From: Pseudomonadota bacterium
Lineage (GTDB): Bacteria > Desulfobacterota > Desulfovibrionia > Desulfovibrionales > Desulfovibrionaceae
DNA: 22,430 nucleotides
Direction of reading: 5' to 3'
Assembly: GCA_023435825.1 (NCBI GenBank)
Contig: JAEZMB010000167.1
Location: forward strand, 1-22,430
The stretch's first letter is position 1; each line of letters starts with the position of its first letter. Made by a program: the position numbers and the translations under genes. This document shows positions 14,693 through 22,430 of the stretch, piece after piece. A model generated the notes under the pieces. That model did no database searches, was not told the origin of the DNA, and saw only the letters and a list, made by a program, of their open reading frames with translations.

Positions 14693-17600
14693 GTGAGCGT
14701 AGCACCCATATCCTCCTACTCGGCCGAAGCCATCGCCGCCCTGACCACGACCGCGCTGCGCTCCCTTGCCGCCACGGATTTCGCCGATCTCCTGGAAACC
14801 CAGGTCGAGGCGCTCAGCACCGTCCAGATGGCTTCCCTGACCACGGCCCAGGCCCAGGCCCTGACCATCGACCAGCTCGTCTACTTCAGCGCGGCCCAGT
14901 TCTCCTCCCTGACCAAGACCCAGATCGCCGTGTTCGCGGAGGACGAAATTGCCGCCCTGTCCGGCACCCAGCTGGCCGGCCTCACCACCTCCGACATTCG
15001 CGAACTCACCGCCACCCAGGTCGCCTCGCTGACCACCACCCAGATGGCTGCCCTGACCAGCACCCAGCTGGCCGCCCTGACCAGCACCCAGGTGGCCGCG
15101 CTTTCCGCCACCCAGTTAAACACCCTGGACGCGACGCAACTGGGAGCCCTGGCCGCCACCCAGATCAAGGCCGTTTCCGCAACCGCCATAAGCGGCTTGG
15201 ACCAAACCCGCCTCGACGCCCTGACCGACACGCAGGTCAAGGGCCTGACCGCAACCCAGATCAAGAGCCTGACCGAGGACCAGATCGCGGGGCTGGAAAC
15301 CACTCAGCTTTCCGCCATGACCACGAGCTGCGTGGCCGCCTTCACCACCACCCAGGCCGCCTGCTTGTCCACGAGCCAGCTGGCCGCCCTGGCCGCCACC
15401 CAGATCAAGGCCCTGTCGGCCGCCACGGTGGCGGCCATGAGTCCGGCCCAACTGGCGTCGCTGAGCACCAGCCAGGTCGCCAGCCTCACCACCACCCAAC
15501 TGGCCGCCATCGACGGCGACAGGGCCGCCGCCCTCACCACCACCCAGCTCGCCGCCATGACCGGCACGCAGATTTCCGCCCTGACCACCACGGCCATCGG
15601 CGCCCTGAGCCAGGAGCAGCTGGCCTGCCTCGTCCCCAGCCAGATCGCGGCCCTGAGCGCCGCCTGGGTGAGCGCCCTGTCCGCCACCCAGGCCGCCGGC
15701 CTGTCCAACAGCCAGATCGCCGCCCTCACCGCCACCCAGGTCAAGGGACTCTCGGCCACGGACATGGCCGAACTCACCACGTCCAATCTGGCCGCCCTCA
15801 GCGCCTTCCAGATGGCCGCCATGACCACCACCCAGATCAAGGGACTCAGCGAGAGCCAGCTGGCCAGCCTTTCCACCACCCAGTTGGCCGCCCTCAGCGC
15901 CACCGGCGCGGCCTCCCTGTCTTCCGAACAGGTGGCCGCCCTGACCACCGAACAGTTCGCCGCCCTGACCCCGACCGCCATGGCCAAGCTCACCACCACG
16001 GTCATCGCCAGCCTGGCCGTCACCCAACTGGCCGTCCTGGACGCCACCCGGCTGTCCGCCCTCACCGCCACCCAGGTGAAGAGCCTGTCGTCCGAACAGG
16101 TCGGTTCGCTGTCCCTGGCTCAGGCCAAGGCCCTGACCGCCACCCAACTGGCCGCCCTGACCACCACCGCCGCGGCCGGACTGACCGCCGAGGAACTGGC
16201 CGCCCTGTCCACCACCCAGGTGAGGGCCCTTTCCTCCGCCGCCGTGAGCGCGCTGACGAGCGACCAGATGGCCGCCCTGACCGCCACCCAGTTGGCCGCC
16301 CTGACCGCCACCCAGGTCAAGGGACTTTCCGCCGCGGACATGGCCGAACTCACCGCCACCGAGCTGGCCAGCCTCTCCAGCACCCAGCTGGCCTCGCTGA
16401 CCGCCACCGCCCTGGCCGGACTGGCCACGGAACAGCTGGCCGTCCTGTCCACCGACCAAATCAAGGGACTCGCCGCCACCGCCCTGGCCGGGCTCACGGA
16501 AACCCAGTTCGCCTCCCTGGCCACCAGCCAGGTCGCGGCCCTGACCACCACCCAGATCCGGGGGCTTTCCGCCACGGCCCTGGCCGGACTGTCCGCCACC
16601 CAGTTCGCCGCCCTGGCCACCACCCAGGTCGCGGCCCTGACCGCCGCCCAGGCCGGAGCCATCACCGAAACCCAGCTGGCCGTCATGACCGCCGCCCAGA
16701 TGGCCAGCCTGAGCGCCACCCAGCTGGCCGGCCTGTCCATGACCGCCGTGGACGCCCTGACCACCACCCAGCTGGCCGCCCTGACCACCACCCAGGTCAA
16801 GGCCCTGACCGCCACGGCCGTCAGCCGCCTGAGCGCCACCCAGATGGCCGCCCTGACCACCAGCCAGATCGGCGCGCTCACCGCCACCCAGCTGAGGGGC
16901 CTCACCAGCGCCGACGCCGCCGAACTTTCCGCCACCATGCTGGCCGCCCTGTCCACCACCCAGGTCGCGGCCCTGACCGCCACCACCGTCAAGGGCCTTG
17001 AGGCCAGCCAGCTCCAAAGCCTGGCCGTCACCCAGATCCGGTCCCTCGGCAGCGCCGCCGCCGCCGCCCTGGACGAAACCCAGCTGGCCGCCCTGGACGC
17101 GACTTTTATAGGTGCCCTGTCGACCACCGCCGTGGCCGGCCTGACCACCACCCAGATCGCCAACCTGACCACCAGCCAACTGGCCGGATTGGGGACCTCC
17201 CAGATTTCCGCCCTGACCCTGCTGCAGGTCAACGCCCTGTCCGCCGACCAGCTCGGCAGCCTCACCACCACCCAGCTGGCCCGCTTCTCGGCCCTGCAGA
17301 TGGTGGTCATCACCGCCGACGCCGCCGCCGGCCTGACCAGCCAACAACTGGCAGGGCTCACCGCCACCCAGATGCGCGGCCTGTCCTCGACCACGCTGTC
17401 GGCCCTTTCCGCCGAGCAGATGGCCAATTTTTCCGCCACCCAGCTGGCCGCCCTGTCCGCCGGACAACTGGCCGGCCTGAGTGAAACCGACGCCGCCGAA
17501 TTGACCGCCACCCAACTGGCCGCCCTCTCCGCCACCCAGCTCTCCGGCCTGAGCAGCACCGCCCTGGGCGGATTGAGCGCCACCCAGCTGGCCGGACTCT

Positions 17601-20600
17601 CCGCCAGCCAGGTCAAGGGGCTTTCGGCCACGCAATCGGCGGCCTTGTCCACGACCCAGCTGGCCGCCATGGCTCCGGCCCAGATCGCGGCGCTCACTCC
17701 CGCCGCCCTGGCCGCCCTGACCGCCACCAGCCTGTCCGCCCTGTCCGACACCCAGCTGGCCGCCCTGGCCCCGACCCAGATCGCGGCGCTCACCGCCACC
17801 GCCCTGGCCGGGCTGTCCTCGACCCAGATCGCCGGCCTGACCACCACCCAGCTCGCCGGGTTGACCGCCGCCCAGCTGGCCGGCCTGACCACCACAACGG
17901 CCGCCGCCCTGACCACCACCCAGCTGGCCGCCCTGAGCACGGCCCAGCTGCGCCGGCTGTCCTCCACCGCCCTGTCGGCCCTTTCCGGCGAGCAGATGGC
18001 CGCCCTGTCCGACACCCAGCTGGCCAGTCTGGCCGCCACCCAGATCGCCGGCCTTTCCAGCACCGACATGGCCGAACTGACCGCCAGCGATCTGGCCGCC
18101 ATGACCGCCTCGCAACTGGCCGCCCTGAGCACCGATGCCATCGGCAGCCTGACCGCCGACCAGCTGTCGGCGCTGACCGCCGCCCAGCTCAAGAGCCTGA
18201 CCAAGACCTCCGGCTCGGGCCTCGACGGCACCCAGACCGCCGTCATGACCCCGGCCCAGATCGCCGGCCTGTCCGCCTCGGCCGTGGCCGGACTCACGGA
18301 AACCGCCGTGCGGGCCCTGACCGTGACCCAGCTGGCCGCCCTGTCCGCCACCCAGGTCGCGGCGCTGTCCACCACGGCCCTGGCCGCCCTGTCCGCCACC
18401 CAGATCGCTTCCCTGTCCGCCACCCAGGTCAAGGGCCTGACCACCACCCAGCTCGCGGCCATGACTTCCACCACGGCCGCCGCCCTGACCACCACCCAGG
18501 TGGCCGCCCTGACCACCACCCAGCTGCGCGCGCTGCCGGCCGCCGACGTGAGCGCCCTGTCCGCCGCCCAGATGGCCGCCCTGTCCCGGACCCAGCTGGC
18601 CAGCTTGACGGCCGCCCAGATCGCCGGCCTTGGCAGCGACGACATGGCCGAACTGGGCGCGACCCAGCTGGCCGCCCTGACCGCCGGCCAGTTCGCGGCC
18701 CTGACCGCCACGGCCCTGGCCGGCATGACCGCCGAGCAGATCGGCGTGCTCACCACCACCCAGATCAAGGGGCTGTCCGCCACCGTGGTCGGCGCCATGA
18801 ACCAATCCCAGCTGGCCGCCCTGACCACCGCCCAGCTGGCCGCCCTGACCACCACGGCCCTGGCCGGCCTGACCGCCACCGGCCTTGGCCAATTGAGCAC
18901 CACCCAGCTTTCCGCCTTGTCCGCCAGCCAGATCGCGGCCATGACCGCCACGGCTGTGGCCGGCCTGACCACCAGCCAGTTCGCGGCCATGAGCACCGCC
19001 CAGCTGGCCGCCCTGACCGCCACCCAGGTCGCCGGGCTGACCACCCGGCAGGCGGCCGCCCTGACCACCAGCCAGCTGGCGGGACTGAGCCCCGCCGCCC
19101 TGGCCGGCCTCGACGGCGTGCTGATCGGGTCCATGAGCACCACCCAGCTGGCCGGCTTGTCCACCAGCCAGATCGCCGCCCTGTCCGCCACGGCCGTGGC
19201 CGGGCTGACCACCACCCAGGTGGCGGCCCTGGCCCCGAGCCAGGTCGCGGCCCTGACCGCCACGGAACTTTCGGCCTTAAGCGACAGCCAGATCGCGGCC
19301 ATGACCACCACCCAGATGGGCAGCCTCACCACCACCCAGCTGCGGGGCTTGTCCGCCAGCCAGATCAGCGACTTCAGCGCCGACCAGCTGGCCGCGCTGT
19401 CCGCCACCCAGTTAAACGCCCTGTCCGCGGCCAGCGTCGGCAACCTGACTTCCACCCAGCTGGCCGCTCTGCCGGAAAGCCAGATCGCGGCCATGACCCC
19501 CGCCCAGATCGCGGCCCTGTCGGCCACGGCCCTGGCCGGCCTGTCGGCCACGGCCTTGGCCGGCCTGTCCACCAGCCAGCTCGCGGCCCTGACCGCCACC
19601 CAGCTCGGCGCGCTCACCACCAGCCAGCTGGCGGCCATGACCACCACCCAGTGGGGCCGGCTGACCGCCACCCAGCTGCGCGGCATAACCGAAACCCAGG
19701 CCGCCGGCCTGACTCCCGGCCAGCTGGCCGGCCTGACCCCGACCCAGGTCGCGGCCATGACGGCCACGGCCGTGGCGGCGCTGTCCACCACCAGCCTGGC
19801 CAGCCTGTCCGCCGACCAGATCGCCGCCCTGGACACCGCCGACGTGGCCGCCCTGACCGGCAGCCAGGTCGCGGCCCTGGGCCTGACCCAGCTGGCCGCT
19901 CTCGGCGCGACCCAGATCGCGGCCCTGTCGGCCACGGCCGTGGCCGGCCTGACCACCACCGAACTGGCCGCCCTGGCCACCAGCCAGTTCGCCGCCCTGA
20001 CCTCCAGCCAGATCGGCGCGCTGACCGAAACCCAGACCGCGGCCCTGTCCACCAGCCAACTGGCCGGCCTGACCGCCACCCAGCTCAGCGGCATGAGCGA
20101 CACCCAGGTCGCGGCCTTGAGCTTCACCCAACTGGCCGCCATGTCCGCCAGCCAGTTGGCCGCCCTGACCGTGGCCGGCATCGACGGCTTCAGCCCGACC
20201 AAGATCGCCGCGCTGTCCGTCAGCCAGCTGGCCGCCCTGACCGCCGACCAGATCGCCGGCCTTGACGCCGGCCAGGTCGCCGCCCTGACCACCGCCCAGC
20301 TGGCCGCCCTGACCACCACCCAGCTGCGGGCTATTAACGCCACGGGCATGGCCGCCCTGACCGCCACCCAGCTCGGTTCGCTCACCGCCACCCAGATTTC
20401 CAGCCTGGCCACCAGCCAGATCCAGGCGCTCACCGCCACCGAGATGGCCCAGCTTTCCACCACCCAGCTGGCCGCCCTGGGCACGGCCCAGATGGCCAGC
20501 CTGTCCACCAGCGCCGTGGCCGGCCTGACCCAGACCCAACTGGCCGCCCTGACCACCCGGCAGATGACCGCCCTGACCGCCACCCAGTTCGCGGCCCTGA

Positions 20601-22430
20601 CCGGCACCCAGCTGTCCTCGCTGACCACCACCCAGATGGGGCTTTTGACCGTCACGGAAATCGCCGGACTGACCGAGACCCAGGTCGCGGCCCTGTCCAC
20701 CGGCCAGCTCGCGGCGCTGTCGGCCACCCAGACCGCCGCCCTGTCCACCGATGCCGTGTCCGGGCTGACCGCCAGCCAGCTGGCCGCGCTCACCGCCACC
20801 CAGCTGCGCCAGCTCACCGCCACCCAGGTCGGCGCGCTGTCCGAGACCCAGATGGGCGAACTGGCCGTAAGCCAGATCGCCGCCCTGACCCAGAGCCAGA
20901 TCCGGGGCCTTTCGGCCAACGCCTTCGAGGCGCTGACCGCGACCCAGATCGCCGCCCTGGCCGACACCCAGCTCGCGGCCTTAAACGCCACCCAGCTTGG
21001 CAAGCTCACCAGCACCTTCATGGCCGCCCTGAACGCCACCCAGCTCGCCAGTCTGACCGTGACCCAGATGGCCGGACTCGGGACCACCGCCCTGGCGGGC
21101 TTAAGCGAAACCCAGCTCGACGCCCTGAGCACCCGGCAACTGGCCGCCCTGACCCCAACCCAGATGGCCGCCCTCACCGCCACCCAGCTGGCCAGCCTCG
21201 ACGCCAGCCAGCTCGGCGCGCTGAGCGCCACGGAAATCGGCGGCCTGACCTCCAGCCAGGTCGCGGCCCTGTCCACCAGCCAGCTGGCCGCTCTGACCAC
21301 CACCCAGGCCAAGGCCCTGTCCGCCACGGCCGTCACGGGCCTGACCGCCAGCCAGTTCGCGGCGCTCTCCACCAGCCAGTTCGCCGCCCTGACCGCCACC
21401 CAAATGGCCGGGCTGACCGCCACCCAACTGGCCGCCCTGCCGACCAGCCGCATCCAGGCGCTTAACGCCACCCAGATGGCCGCCCTGACCGCCAGCCAGA
21501 TCAGCGGTCTGGCCGCCAGCCAGCTGGCCGCCCTGTCCGCCGCCCAGACGGCCGCCCTGACCGCCACGCAAGTGGCCGGGCTGACCTCCACCCAGCTGGC
21601 CGCCATGGACGAAACCCAACTGGCCGCCCTGACCACCACGCAGATCGCCAAGCTTTCCCCCACGGCTATCCCGGGTCTGACCGCCACCGGCCTGGACGCG
21701 CTGTCCACCAAGCAGCTGGCCGCCCTGACCGCCGCCCAGATGGCGACCCTGACCACCACGCAAATGGCCGGACTGACCACCAGCCAGCTGCGGAACCTGA
21801 GCGCCGCCCAGATGGCCGGACTGACCGCCACGGCCGTGAGCGCGCTGTCCACCACCCAGATCGGCGCGCTGCGCACCACCCAGATCGCCGCCCTGGCCGA
21901 CGCCGGTGTTTCCGGCCTGACCGCCGCTCAGATCGAAAGCCTTTCCGGCGACCAGCTGGCCGCGCTGTCCGCCGGCCAGATGGACGCCCTGTCCGCCACC
22001 GCCCTGGCCGGCCTGTCCACCACGACCCTGGCCGCCCTGACCACCACCCAGTTGGCCAACCTCTCGGCCACGGGCATGGCCGCCCTGACCACGACGCAGA
22101 TCGGCAGCCTCGGCACCAGCCAGATCGCGGCCCTGTCCAGGACCGAACTCGGCGGCATGACCTCGCGCCAGGCCGCCGCCCTGACCGCCGCCCAGATCGC
22201 CGGGCTGACCGCGACCCAGGTGGCCCAGCTGTCCACCTCGGCCGTGTCCGGCCTGACCGCGAGCCAGGTCGCCGGCCTGACCCTGACCCAGCTGGCGGCC
22301 ATGACCGCCACCCAGATCGCGGCGCTGACGCCCACGGCCGTGGCCGGGCTGACCACCACCGAACTGGCTGCCCTGTCCACCACCCAGTTCGGGAGCCTCT
22401 CGGCCACGGGCGTGGCCCGGCCGGCCCCCC
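14693..22430 (+). CDS. Giant octapeptide-repeat protein, 3' end outside window
   Basis: One open frame from GTG 14693 to the right edge, at least 2,579 codons with no stop. Residues 1-9 (MSVAPISSY) are unique; from residue 10 the chain is 321 consecutive octads without a break or frame change. The consensus is L-[TS]-x-[TS]-Q-[LIVM]-A-[AG]: Leu at position 1 and an aliphatic at position 6, small residues at 7-8. Charged residues are scarce and there are only three Cys. Each octad has T/S-x-x-Q, a helix N-cap pattern, so short capped helices in a solenoid are possible, but a beta-type fold is not excluded. There is no N-terminal signal peptide or membrane segment; if exported, the signal must be C-terminal (as in type I secretion) and outside the window. 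The size suggests a surface adhesin or a structural filament, but this is inference. Family and function are not recognised. Neighbours: a sigma-54-like promoter upstream and a divergent small secreted protein. Confidence 0.88.
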   Translation, partial: MSVAPISSYSAEAIAALTTTALRSLAATDFADLLETQVEALSTVQMASLTTAQAQALTIDQLVYFSAAQFSSLTKTQIAVFAEDEIAALSGTQLAGLTTSDIRELTATQVASLTTTQMAALTSTQLAALTSTQVAALSATQLNTLDATQLGALAATQIKAVSATAISGLDQTRLDALTDTQVKGLTATQIKSLTEDQIAGLETTQLSAMTTSCVAAFTTTQAACLSTSQLAALAATQIKALSAATVAAMSPAQLASLSTSQVASLTTTQLAAIDGDRAAALTTTQLAAMTGTQISALTTTAIGALSQEQLACLVPSQIAALSAAWVSALSATQAAGLSNSQIAALTATQVKGLSATDMAELTTSNLAALSAFQMAAMTTTQIKGLSESQLASLSTTQLAALSATGAASLSSEQVAALTTEQFAALTPTAMAKLTTTVIASLAVTQLAVLDATRLSALTATQVKSLSSEQVGSLSLAQAKALTATQLAALTTTAAAGLTAEELAALSTTQVRALSSAAVSALTSDQMAALTATQLAALTATQVKGLSAADMAELTATELASLSSTQLASLTATALAGLATEQLAVLSTDQIKGLAATALAGLTETQFASLATSQVAALTTTQIRGLSATALAGLSATQFAALATTQVAALTAAQAGAITETQLAVMTAAQMASLSATQLAGLSMTAVDALTTTQLAALTTTQVKALTATAVSRLSATQMAALTTSQIGALTATQLRGLTSADAAELSATMLAALSTTQVAALTATTVKGLEASQLQSLAVTQIRSLGSAAAAALDETQLAALDATFIGALSTTAVAGLTTTQIANLTTSQLAGLGTSQISALTLLQVNALSADQLGSLTTTQLARFSALQMVVITADAAAGLTSQQLAGLTATQMRGLSSTTLSALSAEQMANFSATQLAALSAGQLAGLSETDAAELTATQLAALSATQLSGLSSTALGGLSATQLAGLSASQVKGLSATQSAALSTTQLAAMAPAQIAALTPAALAALTATSLSALSDTQLAALAPTQIAALTATALAGLSSTQIAGLTTTQLAGLTAAQLAGLTTTTAAALTTTQLAALSTAQLRRLSSTALSALSGEQMAALSDTQLASLAATQIAGLSSTDMAELTASDLAAMTASQLAALSTDAIGSLTADQLSALTAAQLKSLTKTSGSGLDGTQTAVMTPAQIAGLSASAVAGLTETAVRALTVTQLAALSATQVAALSTTALAALSATQIASLSATQVKGLTTTQLAAMTSTTAAALTTTQVAALTTTQLRALPAADVSALSAAQMAALSRTQLASLTAAQIAGLGSDDMAELGATQLAALTAGQFAALTATALAGMTAEQIGVLTTTQIKGLSATVVGAMNQSQLAALTTAQLAALTTTALAGLTATGLGQLSTTQLSALSASQIAAMTATAVAGLTTSQFAAMSTAQLAALTATQVAGLTTRQAAALTTSQLAGLSPAALAGLDGVLIGSMSTTQLAGLSTSQIAALSATAVAGLTTTQVAALAPSQVAALTATELSALSDSQIAAMTTTQMGSLTTTQLRGLSASQISDFSADQLAALSATQLNALSAASVGNLTSTQLAALPESQIAAMTPAQIAALSATALAGLSATALAGLSTSQLAALTATQLGALTTSQLAAMTTTQWGRLTATQLRGITETQAAGLTPGQLAGLTPTQVAAMTATAVAALSTTSLASLSADQIAALDTADVAALTGSQVAALGLTQLAALGATQIAALSATAVAGLTTTELAALATSQFAALTSSQIGALTETQTAALSTSQLAGLTATQLSGMSDTQVAALSFTQLAAMSASQLAALTVAGIDGFSPTKIAALSVSQLAALTADQIAGLDAGQVAALTTAQLAALTTTQLRAINATGMAALTATQLGSLTATQISSLATSQIQALTATEMAQLSTTQLAALGTAQMASLSTSAVAGLTQTQLAALTTRQMTALTATQFAALTGTQLSSLTTTQMGLLTVTEIAGLTETQVAALSTGQLAALSATQTAALSTDAVSGLTASQLAALTATQLRQLTATQVGALSETQMGELAVSQIAALTQSQIRGLSANAFEALTATQIAALADTQLAALNATQLGKLTSTFMAALNATQLASLTVTQMAGLGTTALAGLSETQLDALSTRQLAALTPTQMAALTATQLASLDASQLGALSATEIGGLTSSQVAALSTSQLAALTTTQAKALSATAVTGLTASQFAALSTSQFAALTATQMAGLTATQLAALPTSRIQALNATQMAALTASQISGLAASQLAALSAAQTAALTATQVAGLTSTQLAAMDETQLAALTTTQIAKLSPTAIPGLTATGLDALSTKQLAALTAAQMATLTTTQMAGLTTSQLRNLSAAQMAGLTATAVSALSTTQIGALRTTQIAALADAGVSGLTAAQIESLSGDQLAALSAGQMDALSATALAGLSTTTLAALTTTQLANLSATGMAALTTTQIGSLGTSQIAALSRTELGGMTSRQAAALTAAQIAGLTATQVAQLSTSAVSGLTASQVAGLTLTQLAAMTATQIAALTPTAVAGLTTTELAALSTTQFGSLSATGVARPAP
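15176..19063 (+). repeat. Second-order repeat: blocks of 24 octads (576 bp)
   Basis: Blocks start at 15176, 15752, 16328, 16904, 17480, 18056 and 18632, exactly 576 bases apart; the last is followed only to its column 17. Column 0 never has Gln and reads SATAISGL, SATDMAEL, SAADMAEL, TSADAAEL, SETDAAEL, SSTDMAEL, GSDDMAEL. Column 17 is TTTAIGAL, TTTAAAGL, SMTAVDAL, TADAAAGL, TTTTAAAL, TSTTAAAL, TTRQAAAL. Column 20 is SAAWVSAL, SSAAVSAL, TATAVSRL, SSTTLSAL, SSTALSAL, PAADVSAL in the first six blocks; column 21 then has QM in five of six. Column 6 lacks Gln in six of seven. A 192-residue ancestor duplicated in tandem explains this best. Confidence 0.85.
19760..22255 (+). repeat. 24-octad period continuing in the distal part, with shifted columns
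   Basis: After about 19060 the block columns of the proximal part no longer align, yet the 576-base spacing is still present. One series starts at 19928, 20504, 21080, 21656 and 22232 (SATAVAGL, STSAVAGL, GTTALAGL, SPTAIPGL, STSAVSGL). A second starts at 20168, 20744, 21320 and 21896 (TVAGIDGF, STDAVSGL, SATAVTGL, ADAGVSGL). A third is at 19760, 20336, 20912 and 22064 (TATAVAAL, NATGMAAL, SANAFEAL, SATGMAAL), with the expected member at 21488 changed to TASQISGL. Confidence 0.75.

Larger units (their letters stand above)
14720..22423 (+). repeat. Tandem 24-bp coding repeat, 321 in-frame units
   Basis: 7,704 bases divide exactly into 321 units of 24 bases; every unit encodes one octad and no indel breaks the frame. 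Common unit forms encode TATQLAAL, TTTQVAAL and STSQIAAL. Units differ widely at the nucleotide level (synonymous codons and substitutions), so this is an old, diversified array rather than a recent slippage product. About every third or fourth unit lacks the Gln at position 5 and has Ala, Thr, Gly or Asp instead (such as TATALAGL). Confidence 0.93.

Noticed and set aside
15116..21879. Very long minus-strand open frames (up to about 1,900 codons) over the repeat region
   Set aside because: They mirror the plus-strand 24-base repeat. With units such as GCCACCCAGCTGGCCGCCCTG no stop can arise in these antisense frames. The plus frame has the ribosome binding site, start codon and coherent octad pattern.
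14720..22423. CRISPR or non-coding satellite array
   Set aside because: The 24-base units are contiguous without spacers, diverge at synonymous sites and keep the reading frame throughout, so this is coding sequence.
14720..22423. TAL-effector-like DNA-binding repeats, since some octads (LTPTQVAA) resemble the LTPxQVVAIA helix
   Set aside because: TALE repeats are 33-35 residues with a variable di-residue; here the unit is eight residues and no such loop exists. The likeness is probably a shared helix-cap pattern.
1..22430. tRNA, rRNA, insertion sequence or integrase genes
   Set aside because: None was recognised on either strand; no terminal inverted repeats with a transposase frame were seen.

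Overview
The window is about 22.4 kb of high-GC bacterial DNA. Gene content and style suggest a sulfate-reducing Desulfovibrionaceae-type deltaproteobacterium: a Cys-rich PAS histidine kinase, an HDOD protein, RND efflux, small secreted proteins and very GC-rich codon usage. This is inference from pattern; no marker gene (rRNA, dsr) is present to prove it.

Layout. 1-474 (-): 5' part of a coiled-coil lipoprotein gene cut by the window edge, divergent from 703-1677 (+), an eight-helix membrane protein of unknown family. 1890-2195 (-): a small antibiotic-biosynthesis-monooxygenase-like protein with its own terminator, divergent from a tight efflux operon at 2380-7396 (+): TetR/CerR regulator, RND adaptor lipoprotein (TTG start) and RND inner-membrane pump, each overlapping the next by 4 bases. 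7708-8145 (-): zinc-ribbon plus PilZ protein. 8876-10012 (+): membrane-anchored HDOD protein, convergent with 10149-11288 (-), a PAS histidine kinase. 11621-13791 (-): an acetolactate synthase operon with, in order of transcription, a Val-rich leader peptide, an attenuator hairpin, the large subunit and an overlapping ACT-type small subunit. 13942-14193 (-): a small secreted protein.

The most unusual part is 14693 to the right edge (+), one open frame of at least 2,579 codons. It was easy to miss because it has no stop inside the window and because its codon pattern leaves very long shadow ORFs on the other strand. After nine residues it is an unbroken run of 321 octapeptides, consensus L-[TS]-x-[TS]-Q-[LIVM]-A-[AG]. 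The octads are organised in a second-order period of exactly 24 octads (192 residues, 576 bases), shown by special octads that recur in fixed columns. The gene has a good ribosome binding site and is preceded by a close match to a sigma-54 -24/-12 promoter and a perfect inverted repeat inside an A+T-rich upstream region.

The left part therefore holds ordinary housekeeping, efflux and signalling genes, while the right third holds a giant repeat protein of unknown function that is probably under regulated (sigma-54) expression. No tRNA, rRNA, CRISPR array, transposase or integrase was seen.
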